64,000 bases of DNA from Bacteroidota bacterium (GCA_023418315.1 JAEZZY010000023.1:1-64000); one strand, 5' to 3'; positions 8,630 through 16,312 are shown, counted from the first letter of the stretch. Notes: generated by a model not told the origin, from the sequence alone. Translations and numbers: made by a program.

Positions 8630-9923
8630 AAAAGCAAAATATGAACCTGTTTTACACATCTATTCAGATAGAAGCATTTTAGTAAATGAAGAAGGTGTAG
8701 AATACAGATACGATGAGGGAAGAACTTCGGACGAAGCGAAGAAAAGATTGGCAAAAATCAAAGAAGCATTAGAAAATGGCTTCCTTGAAAAGACTATTGA
8801 AGAATGTCAAAATCCCGAAGTGAAAATTGAAAACGTAACAGAAGAACAAGTTGAAGTTATTGAATCGTTGGTAAACTCTGTTACAAGCGAAGTCGGAAGA
8901 GCTATTGTAGGATTAACCATTTTACAACTTACAGTAAAATCAATACTTCCAACACAATCAATTCGTTTACACAAAGGAAGCACGGGTGCAGATTTCTCTT
9001 GGAAAGAAGGAGTGCCAATGCGAGTGCTTGATAAAAATTACATCACGCCTGTTTTGAGAAAACATAATCTTTTAAAGTTGAACGCTGACGGATTTATGAT
9101 GACAAGAAGTTTGGCAGAAAATTATCCGTATTCAAAACTTTACAAAGCGGCAATTCGTGGTGCAAGAAAAGAATGGTTAGAAATTACCGATGCAGTTGAA
9201 ACAGGAAAGTTAGATGCGGTGAACGCATTGAAACAACTGATTGTTTTTTTAAACAACAAGTCAGAAGCGTTTATTGAACTTACGAAAGAAACTCAAATAG
9301 CATTGAATAAATTTTTGAAAAAGAAACCAACTTTCAAAAAATGCTACGACACAATTACTAATTTCATTGAAAGTTCAACTTATTCCGCAAGAATGTTTGA
9401 AGTAGCAATGCACGCATTGTTTCAAGTGTTGGAAGAAGAAAAATGTTTGAGCGGTTTTCTCAAACCACTTTCACAAATGCGTTCAGCAAACAAAAAGCAC
9501 GGAAACATTGGGGATATTGAACTTACCTTAACGCAAGGTAATATGGACATTATTGAATCGTGGGACGCAAAATATGGCAAAGCATATTTACGAGATGAAC
9601 TTGAAGAACTAAACGATAAATTAAAATCACACCCACAAACCACGATTGCGGGTTTTGTAACCGACCACAAACCAAATTTGAAACCTGAAATTCAAGACCG
9701 AATTAAAGAGTTAGAACTAATTCACGAAACAGTGATTCAAGTTGTAGAATTTGAGGAGTGGGTTAACTCTCAAATCAAAAAATATGGTTTAAATCCTGAC
9801 GAATTTGGCAGAAAATGGCTAACTGCGATAGGCGAATCCATTTGTCAAAAAAGACGGGAAATTGCACCGATTGACGAACCAACAACGGAATGGGTTGAAA
9901 CGTTTAAAGAGTGTTTAAAGTAG
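8622..9923 (+). CDS. Candidate restriction endonuclease subunit
   Basis: A 433-residue protein with no family I recognise by name. Its place between an m5C methyltransferase (8-base overlap) and a GHKL ATPase (9-base gap) suggests a restriction role. A possible PD-(D/E)XK active site can be traced: Glu260 in a helix (MFEVAMHALFQVL), then GDIEL with Asp298, then about 17 residues on, ESWDAKYGK with Asp315-x-Lys317. This acid, spacer, D-x-K pattern fits a type II nuclease core. The N-terminal half (about 75-110) has a helical segment rich in V, I and L but no membrane anchor or signal peptide. It is encoded in A-rich DNA like its neighbours. The function is inferred from context and motif spacing only. 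Confidence 0.55.
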   Translation: MAKKAKYEPVLHIYSDRSILVNEEGVEYRYDEGRTSDEAKKRLAKIKEALENGFLEKTIEECQNPEVKIENVTEEQVEVIESLVNSVTSEVGRAIVGLTILQLTVKSILPTQSIRLHKGSTGADFSWKEGVPMRVLDKNYITPVLRKHNLLKLNADGFMMTRSLAENYPYSKLYKAAIRGARKEWLEITDAVETGKLDAVNALKQLIVFLNNKSEAFIELTKETQIALNKFLKKKPTFKKCYDTITNFIESSTYSARMFEVAMHALFQVLEEEKCLSGFLKPLSQMRSANKKHGNIGDIELTLTQGNMDIIESWDAKYGKAYLRDELEELNDKLKSHPQTTIAGFVTDHKPNLKPEIQDRIKELELIHETVIQVVEFEEWVNSQIKKYGLNPDEFGRKWLTAIGESICQKRREIAPIDEPTTEWVETFKECLK

Positions 9924-9932
9924 CAGAATATT

Positions 9933-11879
9933 ATGGCTAATAAAAATACATTTTTTCAAGGCTCTTTATTTGAGGAAGATTACCTAATTCGGACATTAGG
10001 AACAATTGCCCATTCTCCTGAAATTGCCTTAACTGAACTTGTTGCAAATGCTTGGGATGCGGGTGCTACAACTGTTGATATTTTTATTCCCGAAGATTAC
10101 GACCAAAAACTAATAGTAGAAGATAATGGGACAGGATTAACGCAGGAACAATTTGAGCAACGTTGGATGAAACTTGGATATAATCGGCTAAAGCATCAAG
10201 GGAAAAATGTAATATTTCCGCCAAATGTTCAAGGAAAGCGATTAGCTTATGGTCGCAATGGTGTTGGTCGTCACGGATTACTTTGTTTTGATAAAGAATA
10301 TACGGTTATCACAAATTCAGGTGGCAAAAAATCCACGTTCAAAATCACAACACAGGACGAAAACAATCCGTTTGTTATCAAAGAGGCTTCTTTTGAAAAT
10401 TCAGATAAATTCGGAACACGGTTGGAAGTTATTGTTACCAAGAATTTACCGAAGTCAGATAAAATTTTGCAAATCATTTCCGCAAGGTTTTTACACGACC
10501 CTAATTTTATTGTTTCAATCAACAGGCAAACAGTAAATTTAGAGCAACATTCGGGATTGATAGACACAACAGAACTTACAGTTGGCGATATTAAACTAAC
10601 AGCACATTTTATTGATTCGCAAAAATCAGCACGTTCAACGTTATATCAAGGAATTGCATTTTGGCAAAGTAACAGGCTTGTTGGTGAGCCGTCTTGGATA
10701 TTAGGAAACGAAGTAGTAATTGACGGAAGAACAAAATTTGCAAAACGCTACACAGTTGTTATTCAGACAAACGATTTAGCAGATTTCATTTTTGAAGATT
10801 GGAGCGGTTTTAAAAAGGTTGAAACAATGGAAAATGTTTACAAAGAAATTATATCTTATGTAAATCAAATGTTTTCAGAAATTGCAAAAGACACCATTGA
10901 AGAAACAAAACAACAAATAAAAAATGATTTCCATTCTGAGTTATCACAGCTCACACCATTAGCAAAATATGAAGTGAATGAAGCAATAGAAAACATTACA
11001 ATTACTCACCCAACTGCAAAACCCGAATCAATATCTATTGCGGTTGAAGCAATAATCAATCTTGAAAAAACACGAACAGGGAAAGAATTGTTAGCCAAAC
11101 TTGCTAAATTATCTGACGATGACATTAACGGACTAAATACATTACTTGAAAAATGGTCTGTTAGAGATGCGTTGAGTGTTTTGGATGAAATTGACAACAG
11201 AATTTCTGTTATTGAAGCAATAAGAAAACTTTCAAAAGACGAAGATGTTGATGAGCTGCACGTTTTACACCCACTTGTTACAGCGGCTCGTTGGTTATTT
11301 GGACCTGAATTTGAATCGGCTGAATATGCCTCAAATCGTCAGTTACAAAGTGCTATTGCAACTGTTTTTAAAAAGAAAATCGGCACAGAAGTTTTTAATA
11401 ATCACAAAAAACGTCCCGACATTGTTGTTTTAAATGATGCAACAGCTTCGGTAACAGGAACGGAAGTTTTTGACAATGATTCAGGACTATCAACAGTAAA
11501 CAAAGTGCTTATTATAGAACTAAAACGAGGTAAATTTAAACTAACTCGTGATGAACGAAATCAAGCACAAGGTTACGTTGAGGATTTTATGAATTGTGGC
11601 AGTTTGATTGGCAGTCCTTATATTGAAGCATTTGTAGTTGGTGAATCATTTCAAGAAAAAATACAACCTATTTCGACAGTTAAAAATGAAAACAACGTTG
11701 AAATGGGTAAAATACGAATAACGACATTTGGACAACTTGTGGATACAGCAGAAAAACGATTATTCGGGCTTAGACAAAAACTAAGTGAAAGATATGATGA
11801 TGTTCCGGGTATGGATTTGTTTAAGCAACAAGCGACACAATTAAAAGCTGACTTTTCAACCAATGGAACAAATTCATAA
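9933..11879 (+). CDS. GHKL ATPase fused to PD-(D/E)XK-like domain
   Basis: A 648-residue protein. The N-terminal Bergerat ATPase fold is clear: N-box ELVANAWDA (Glu35, Asn39, Asp42), G1 box DNGTG (64-68) and G2 box GRNGVGRHG (107-115), the nucleotide site of Hsp90, gyrase B, MutL and MORC proteins. The middle (about 300-440) is helical. Near the end, RPDIVVL (494-500), then IIELKRG (527-533) with an E-x-K, then QAQGY (544-548) form a PD-(D/E)XK-type pattern, similar in style to DUF4263/Shedu nucleases. GHKL ATPases of the MutL/MORC kind are known in bacterial restriction-modification operons. This one closes the four-gene operon. It may sense or remodel DNA and cut it through its own C-terminal domain. 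The nuclease assignment is by motif only. Confidence 0.8.
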   Translation: MANKNTFFQGSLFEEDYLIRTLGTIAHSPEIALTELVANAWDAGATTVDIFIPEDYDQKLIVEDNGTGLTQEQFEQRWMKLGYNRLKHQGKNVIFPPNVQGKRLAYGRNGVGRHGLLCFDKEYTVITNSGGKKSTFKITTQDENNPFVIKEASFENSDKFGTRLEVIVTKNLPKSDKILQIISARFLHDPNFIVSINRQTVNLEQHSGLIDTTELTVGDIKLTAHFIDSQKSARSTLYQGIAFWQSNRLVGEPSWILGNEVVIDGRTKFAKRYTVVIQTNDLADFIFEDWSGFKKVETMENVYKEIISYVNQMFSEIAKDTIEETKQQIKNDFHSELSQLTPLAKYEVNEAIENITITHPTAKPESISIAVEAIINLEKTRTGKELLAKLAKLSDDDINGLNTLLEKWSVRDALSVLDEIDNRISVIEAIRKLSKDEDVDELHVLHPLVTAARWLFGPEFESAEYASNRQLQSAIATVFKKKIGTEVFNNHKKRPDIVVLNDATASVTGTEVFDNDSGLSTVNKVLIIELKRGKFKLTRDERNQAQGYVEDFMNCGSLIGSPYIEAFVVGESFQEKIQPISTVKNENNVEMGKIRITTFGQLVDTAEKRLFGLRQKLSERYDDVPGMDLFKQQATQLKADFSTNGTNS

Positions 11880-11997
11880 TCCAACACAAAGTACACACAT
11901 TTGCAAGTCGCACAAGCCAACACGCAAGCCAAAACATGGCAAAGAGTGTGTCTGTCCAACCGCATAAAAGACAGCGAAACTCACGACAGACAAGAAG

Positions 11998-12190
11998 GGC
12001 AGCAGCTAACAGCGGTAACCGTTGCACAACCCCCTCTTAAAAATGCAACTACTCTAAACTGACCTTCACAAACGCATTTACAGCCTCATTATAGGAGGCT
12101 GCTTTTTTGCCGGTAAGGAAGGTGCAAAAATCAAGGCACCTACAGTTGTTTACTATAGCACAGAAAAAATAAATACAAAGTGCTACATCC
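11998..12190. repeat. Junction repeat, copy A
   Basis: First of three related intergenic repeats. It starts GGCAGCAG and continues through GGTAACCGTTGCAC, a variable C-rich patch, CCTTCACAA, the hairpin CAGCCTC/GAGGCTG (12081-12101) with a T run, then CCGGTAAGGAAGG, and ends ACAAAGTGCTACATCC. About 190 bases line up with copy C; copy B is shorter. In this copy the alternative stem is damaged (TTATAGG where B and C have TTACCGG). It separates the R-M-like operon from the AraC group. An IS transposase remnant begins immediately after it. Confidence 0.85.
12081..12108 (+). terminator. Hairpin plus T run in repeat copy A
   Basis: CAGCCTC (12081-12087), a 7-base loop and GAGGCTG (12095-12101), followed by six T residues after one C. 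This has the form of a Rho-independent terminator and would end transcripts coming from the GHKL gene. Confidence 0.65.
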
Positions 12191-12196
12191 TATTTT

Positions 12197-12304
12197 TTAC
12201 AGCGCTATCTCCATGGTTTGTGGGAGATTGCGTGTAAATTTCAGATGTTTTTTAAGATTATAGGTTAATGCGGACATCAGTACATGTTTATGGGCTGCAA
12301 GGTT
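12197..12304 (-). pseudogene. C-terminal remnant of an IS transposase
   Basis: A 35-codon open frame on the minus strand reads LAAHKHVLMSALTYNLKK, then HLKFTR. This matches the C-terminal helix typical of DDE transposases of the IS1182/IS5 type (AxxHVLMAALxYNLKKLLKF). The frame is closed by a stop at its 5' end, and the catalytic part is gone. It abuts repeat copy A, so an insertion sequence may once have moved or trimmed this module. The family is assigned from the remembered helix motif. Confidence 0.6.
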
Positions 12305-12460
12305 TTAGCAGCGAATAATTTTCCTTCTTCATATACACCGTATTGGCAAATTTTGCCTACCTCGCTTCTAAAATTCCCACTAACTTCATAGGGCAAACTT
12401 CACCGATAAGGGGAGACATTATGGCCAACTTTACAGACCATTCACCGCTGACAGAGAAAA

Positions 12461-13225
12461 ATGAAATTTGACAAGCATTTTCCGACAGAAAAACTAAAAC
12501 CCTACATCAAATATTATGTAGTGTCGGAGAATGAATTGGAAAGCGAGTACAAAGTCTTTCCTTCTTCGGGTTTAGTTATCGGCTTTCAATATAAAGGACA
12601 ACTTGCCACCGTTAATAACCAAACCGAAAACAGGCTTACTTCAGCCGGAATTACCGGCATTTCCGACAGCTATAAAATTTTTAAAAATTCGGCAGACATC
12701 GGAACTATATTGGTTTATTTTACCGAAATAGGGTTTACGCATTTTTCTTCAAACCCCGCTAACGAGCTTTTTAATTTAAGCCTTTCGCTTGACGAGATTT
12801 TTGAAAAAAGCAAAGTACACGAAGTAGAAGAAAAATTAGCGATAGCTACCACCGACAAACAGCGAATTAAAATTGTGGAACAGTTTCTATTAACACAGTT
12901 CAAAAATATTCAAACGGACAAACTGATTGTTGAAGCGGTTAAGCTGATTTATCAGAGCAAAGGAACAATGAGAGTAAAAGAATTGAACGAAAAACTGTTG
13001 ATCAGTCAAAGTCCTTTTGAAAAGCGGTTTAGAAAACTGGTAGGAACAACTGCCAAAAAATTTGCTTCCATTGTTCGTTTCCATTCTGTGCTTGACCATA
13101 TGAACGAAACAAAATCGCTGACCGAAATTTGTTACGAAAACAATTTCTTCGACCAAGCCCATTTTATCAAAGACTTCAAACAGTTTACGGGCGACACACC
13201 TGAAAACTTTAAACGCTTCTTGTAG
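12461..13225 (+). CDS. AraC-family transcriptional regulator
   Basis: A 254-residue regulator. The N-terminal part (KPYIKYYVVSENELESEYKV) resembles the ligand-binding domain of Bacteroidota AraC proteins of the DUF6597 kind. The C-terminal about 100 residues form the double helix-turn-helix (SQSPFEKRFRKLVGTTAKKF, then FFDQAHFIKDFKQFTGDTP), the signature that binds DNA. It precedes a DUF1398 gene and a cupin gene on the same strand, which it may control. The group is bounded by repeat copies A and B, so it looks like one transferred module. Confidence 0.85.
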   Translation: MKFDKHFPTEKLKPYIKYYVVSENELESEYKVFPSSGLVIGFQYKGQLATVNNQTENRLTSAGITGISDSYKIFKNSADIGTILVYFTEIGFTHFSSNPANELFNLSLSLDEIFEKSKVHEVEEKLAIATTDKQRIKIVEQFLLTQFKNIQTDKLIVEAVKLIYQSKGTMRVKELNEKLLISQSPFEKRFRKLVGTTAKKFASIVRFHSVLDHMNETKSLTEICYENNFFDQAHFIKDFKQFTGDTPENFKRFL

Positions 13226-13349
13226 AAAAACGATTTTTTACAATTATAGGCTCTTGCATCATTGCATTTTTGCATCGTAATCATAAAGCAAAAGCAGTAT
13301 GGTTGCGTGTCATTCAAAAAATCGTTTACCAATTAAAAATCAAGAAAAA

Positions 13350-13742
13350 ATGTTTACAGTAGAACAAATCAAAACCGCTCACAGCAAAGTAAAATCAGGT
13401 GCAGATTTTCCTGCTTACATTCAGGACATCAAAAAATTAGGAGTGACTTATTACGAGACTTTTGTAATGGATGGGCACACCGATTATTATGGAGAAAATG
13501 CCTACACGACCACTTCCCCTGCAAGCTATGAACCTTTGACTATTGCGGATATCGTTAATTCGCAACAGTTCAAAAAAGATTTGAAAGAACATCAGCAAGG
13601 CAAAACAGACTATCCGACTTTCATTAAAATGTGTGCAACATTTGGCATTGAGAAATGGAATGTTTGTATGGATAAAATGACCTGCACTTATTTCGACAAA
13701 ACAGGAAATGAAATTTTAGTTGAAGAAATTCCACAAAATTAA
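13350..13742 (+). CDS. DUF1398 family protein
   Basis: A 130-residue protein that follows the DUF1398 (YbcV-like) pattern: MFTVEQIKTAHSKVKSGADF, LGVTYYETFVMDGHTDYYG and a C-terminal CMDKMTCTYFDKTGN. The family is small, cytosolic and of unknown biochemical function. The start at 13350 gives the normal family N-terminus. An in-frame ATG at 13299 would add 17 residues that do not resemble the family. It lies 124 bases after the AraC gene and 4 bases before the cupin gene. Confidence 0.85.
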   Translation: MFTVEQIKTAHSKVKSGADFPAYIQDIKKLGVTYYETFVMDGHTDYYGENAYTTTSPASYEPLTIADIVNSQQFKKDLKEHQQGKTDYPTFIKMCATFGIEKWNVCMDKMTCTYFDKTGNEILVEEIPQN

Positions 13743-13746
13743 GGCT

Positions 13747-14256
13747 ATGAAAGATCTACTTTTAAAAGAATGGAACGATGACCCTATTATCGTTCCGTTA
13801 CATAAAAATGAACAATTTCAAAGCCACGGAAATACCCTAAAAGTAATTGTTCCGACCACTTTAACCAAGAATCACTTTGGCTTATATGAAATTGAAATGG
13901 AAGCCAATGCAAGGGGACCAAAATTGCATTACCACAAACAAATGGACGAAACATTTATCATCCGTGAAGGAACGTTGACTGTTCTGACTGCCAAAGGCGA
14001 ACTAACAGCAGAAGCAGGAACTGTAATTCACATTCCAAGACGTACAGCCCACGGTTACAACAATAATTCTGACCGCATAGTAAAAATGACTCTGATTTTC
14101 AACCCGGGATTTAACAGGGAAGATTTTTTCAGAAAAATGTATCAGCTGCTTGACGAAAATCCGAATGACTTGTCAGCTTTTCAAAAATTATATCTCGAAA
14201 ATGACAGCTATTCACTTGACGAAAAAAACATGATACCCATGCGTGAAGGAAAATAA
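13747..14256 (+). CDS. Cupin-domain protein
   Basis: A 169-residue small beta-barrel protein. The two cupin motifs are present: motif 1 as LHYHKQMDETFIIREGTL (His, His and Glu as possible metal ligands) and motif 2 as AGTVIHIPRRTAHGYNNN. Cupins of this size are often dioxygenases, isomerases or binding proteins; the substrate is unknown. The ATG at 13747 lies 4 bases after the DUF1398 stop, so the two are probably co-transcribed. The upstream in-frame ATG at 13720 would overlap that gene and is not preferred. Repeat copy B follows directly. Confidence 0.8.
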   Translation: MKDLLLKEWNDDPIIVPLHKNEQFQSHGNTLKVIVPTTLTKNHFGLYEIEMEANARGPKLHYHKQMDETFIIREGTLTVLTAKGELTAEAGTVIHIPRRTAHGYNNNSDRIVKMTLIFNPGFNREDFFRKMYQLLDENPNDLSAFQKLYLENDSYSLDEKNMIPMREGK

Positions 14257-14261
14257 AACTG

Positions 14262-14375
14262 CCTATAACATCATCGGTAACCGTTGCACTACTCTTTCAA
14301 AAAACAACCTTCATAACCCATTTACAGCCTCATTACCGGAGGCTGTTTTTTGCCGGTAAGGAAGGGTGCTGAAAT
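14262..14375. repeat. Junction repeat, copy B (short form)
   Basis: Shares CGGTAACCGTTGCAC, the TTTCAAAAAACAACCTTCA tract, the CAGCCTC/GAGGCTG hairpin and CCGGTAAGGAAGG with copies A and C. It stops after GGTGCTGAAAT, where the other copies run on for about 70 bases. Its 3' end is followed at once by the AbiE operator. It divides the cupin module from the AbiE module. Confidence 0.85.
14325..14359 (+). terminator. Terminator hairpin with rival stem, copy B
   Basis: CAGCCTC (14325-14331) pairs with GAGGCTG (14339-14345) and is followed by six T: a terminator form. The loop and 3' arm also contain TTACCGG (14333-14339), which is perfectly complementary to CCGGTAA (14353-14359) beyond the T run. 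The two stems cannot form together, so the element could switch between terminating and non-terminating folds. Confidence 0.6.
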
Positions 14376-14393
14376 AGTTCCTTTCTCTTATTT

Positions 14394-14424
14394 TTGTCGC
14401 AAATATTTACTAAATTTGCGACAA
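14394..14424 (+). promoter_or_regulatory. Operator/promoter of the AbiE module
   Basis: A perfect 11-base inverted repeat, TTGTCGCAAAT (14394-14404) and ATTTGCGACAA (14414-14424), with a 9-base spacer. TAAATTTG at 14411-14418 fits the -7 consensus and lies inside the repeat, so a bound protein would block transcription. AbiEi antitoxins are known to autorepress by binding inverted repeats in their promoter. The ATG follows 16 bases later. Confidence 0.7.
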
Positions 14425-14439
14425 GATTAAAGCAAAAAA

Positions 14440-15036
14440 ATGTCCAAAAGTATTGAAATACAAGTATTAGACAAGATAAAGAGAAGCCCAAGAGGAACAC
14501 TTTTCTTCGTGGAGAGTTTTGCCAAAATCGCCAACGCTAAAACATCAAACAAAGCATTAGAACGTTTGGTAAAATCGGGCGAATTGGAACGAGTTGCACA
14601 AGGTATTTACGTTCGTCCTGTTATTGATGATTACATTGGAAAAGTGCTGCCAAGCATTGAAGAAATTGCCGTTGCCATTGCAAAAAGAGATAGAGCAACA
14701 ATAATTCCAACAGGAAGCTACGCACTATATAAATTGGGATTGACAACGCAAGTGCCTTTGAATATTGTTTTCTATTCCGATACTTCGGCACGAAAAATTA
14801 AAATCGGGAAACAAACCATTACGTTTAAAAAAGCAAGTTCTAAAAACTTAGCCTTTGTTGGCAAAATCAGCACATTGGCAATTCAGGCATTGCGAGTAAT
14901 AGGCAAAGACCAAGCAACAACCCAAGAAATAAAACAGATAAAGAAAATTTTGAAAAACGAAAATCCCAAACACTTGCAACACGATTTGCAGTTAGCACCT
15001 GTTTGGATAAGAAAATTGATGGCGACCAATGAATAA
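14440..15036 (+). CDS. AbiEi-type antitoxin (DUF6088)
   Basis: A 198-residue protein. The N-terminal winged helix-turn-helix is visible in TSNKALERLVKSGELERVAQ followed by GIYVRP, the pattern shared by AbiEi and DUF6088 antitoxins. The remaining part would bind the toxin or extend DNA contact. In type IV AbiE systems the antitoxin does not bind the toxin strongly but counters its effect, and it represses its own promoter. A perfect inverted repeat spans the promoter just upstream. The gene overlaps the toxin gene by 8 bases. The pair is flanked by repeat copies B and C. Confidence 0.85.
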   Translation: MSKSIEIQVLDKIKRSPRGTLFFVESFAKIANAKTSNKALERLVKSGELERVAQGIYVRPVIDDYIGKVLPSIEEIAVAIAKRDRATIIPTGSYALYKLGLTTQVPLNIVFYSDTSARKIKIGKQTITFKKASSKNLAFVGKISTLAIQALRVIGKDQATTQEIKQIKKILKNENPKHLQHDLQLAPVWIRKLMATNE

Positions 15037-16048
15037 ATTCACACATTTACAAGAATGGTTTCAGTTGCCCGATGAAACCAAAGTCAGATTGTTTACAGAA
15101 ACAAGCCGACAAATCGGTTTGCCTTCTTCATCAGCCGCAGAAAAAGATTGGTGGGTAGTTCACACATTGGCAACAATTTTTTCAATGAAATGTGCAAATG
15201 CTTTAATCTTCAAAGGCGGAACATCTTTAAGTAAAGGTTGGAATGTAATACAACGATTTTCGGAGGATATTGATTTGGCGTTAGACAGAGAATTTTTAGG
15301 TTTCACAGGCGAATTATCTAAACAAGACATCAAAAAACTACGAAGAAAATCCTTTGAGTTCATCACGGAAGTTTTTACCGAAGAACTGAAAAGTAGATTT
15401 GCTGAGTTGGGCTTCAAAGATGTAACCATAAAACCTCGTGAAGTAGAAAATCACGACCAAGACCCTTTAATTATTGAAATTTACTATAACAAACTAACAG
15501 AAACAGACACTTACTTGAAACCCGGTGTTTTGGTTGAAGTTGGCAGCCGCTCATTAAAAGAACCTTTTACGCAACGAACTTTTGGAACGTTTGTTTCAGA
15601 AATTTATAAAGACAATCCTTTTACAGAGAAACCGATTACAATTCCTGTTGTAAATCCCGAACGGACTTTTCTTGAAAAGATATTTTTGTTACACGAAGAA
15701 TTTCAGAAACCGTTTGGCAAAATAAGAGTGGAACGACTTAGCCGACATCTTTACGACATTAAAAAACTAAGTCAGACAGAATACGCTGACATTGCTTTGC
15801 AAGACACCGAACTTTACGACACAATCGTAAGACATCGTAGCAAGTTTACAGCTATTTCGGGCATTGACTATGCCAAACATAATCCTACAACTATCAAATT
15901 TATTCCACCCGACACAATCATAAAGAAATGGGAAGACGACTATAACGAAATGAAAAGTAGTATGATTTACGGACAAAAATTAGAATTTGATGAACTCATA
16001 CAACGACTAACGGAATTACAAAAACGAATAAACACAAGCCAACGCTAA
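15029..16048 (+). CDS. AbiEii-type nucleotidyltransferase toxin
   Basis: A 339-residue protein of the AbiEii/AbiGii family. The nucleotidyltransferase core is clear near the N-terminus: IFKGGTSLSKGW (GG[ST]S motif, residues 61-71), then RFSEDIDLAL, whose Asp80 and Asp82 are the likely metal ligands. Family toxins transfer nucleotides onto RNA acceptors such as tRNA and cause growth arrest during phage infection. The length is slightly above the usual 280-310. The start overlaps the antitoxin stop by 8 bases, typical of tight co-expression. Repeat copy C follows after about 60 bases of A/C-rich spacer. Confidence 0.88.
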   Translation: MNKFTHLQEWFQLPDETKVRLFTETSRQIGLPSSSAAEKDWWVVHTLATIFSMKCANALIFKGGTSLSKGWNVIQRFSEDIDLALDREFLGFTGELSKQDIKKLRRKSFEFITEVFTEELKSRFAELGFKDVTIKPREVENHDQDPLIIEIYYNKLTETDTYLKPGVLVEVGSRSLKEPFTQRTFGTFVSEIYKDNPFTEKPITIPVVNPERTFLEKIFLLHEEFQKPFGKIRVERLSRHLYDIKKLSQTEYADIALQDTELYDTIVRHRSKFTAISGIDYAKHNPTTIKFIPPDTIIKKWEDDYNEMKSSMIYGQKLEFDELIQRLTELQKRINTSQR

Positions 16049-16106
16049 AAGCAAGCACACCACAATAGACATAAACAAGACAGACAAACTGAACGTAAAT
16101 AAAAAC

Positions 16107-16312
16107 GGCAGCAGGCAACAAGCGTAGCCGTTGCACCACTCCCCTTCAAAAATCAACTCTTTCAAAAAACAACCTTCACAACCCCATTTACAGCCTCATT
16201 ACCGGAGGCTGTTTTTTTGCCGGTAAGGAAGGATGCTGAAATCAAGCACCCGTAATGGGACGTTAATTGTTTGCTATAGCACCGAAAAATAAATACAAAG
16301 TGCTGCATCCTG
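16107..16312. repeat. Junction repeat, copy C (full length)
   Basis: Starts GGCAGCAGGCAACAAGCG, then GCCGTTGCAC and TTTCAAAAAACAACCTTCA, the CAGCCTC/GAGGCTG hairpin, CCGGTAAGGAAGG, a variable patch, CTATAGCACCGAAAAATAAA, and ends ACAAAGTGCTGCATCC. It matches copy A across its length with small indels and shares its first half with copy B. It follows the AbiE toxin gene and precedes an NTF2-like gene. Confidence 0.85.
16191..16226 (+). terminator. Terminator hairpin with rival stem, copy C
   Basis: CAGCCTC (16191-16197) and GAGGCTG (16205-16211) form a 7-bp stem with a 7-base loop and seven following T. TTACCGG (16199-16205) and CCGGTAA (16220-16226) form an exclusive alternative stem, as in copy B. 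Confidence 0.62.

Noticed and set aside
11998..16312. Junction repeats as integron attC sites
   Set aside because: Cassette-like layout suggested attC, but no RYYYAAC/GTTRRRY core pair could be found at the repeat ends and no tyrosine integrase lies in the window.
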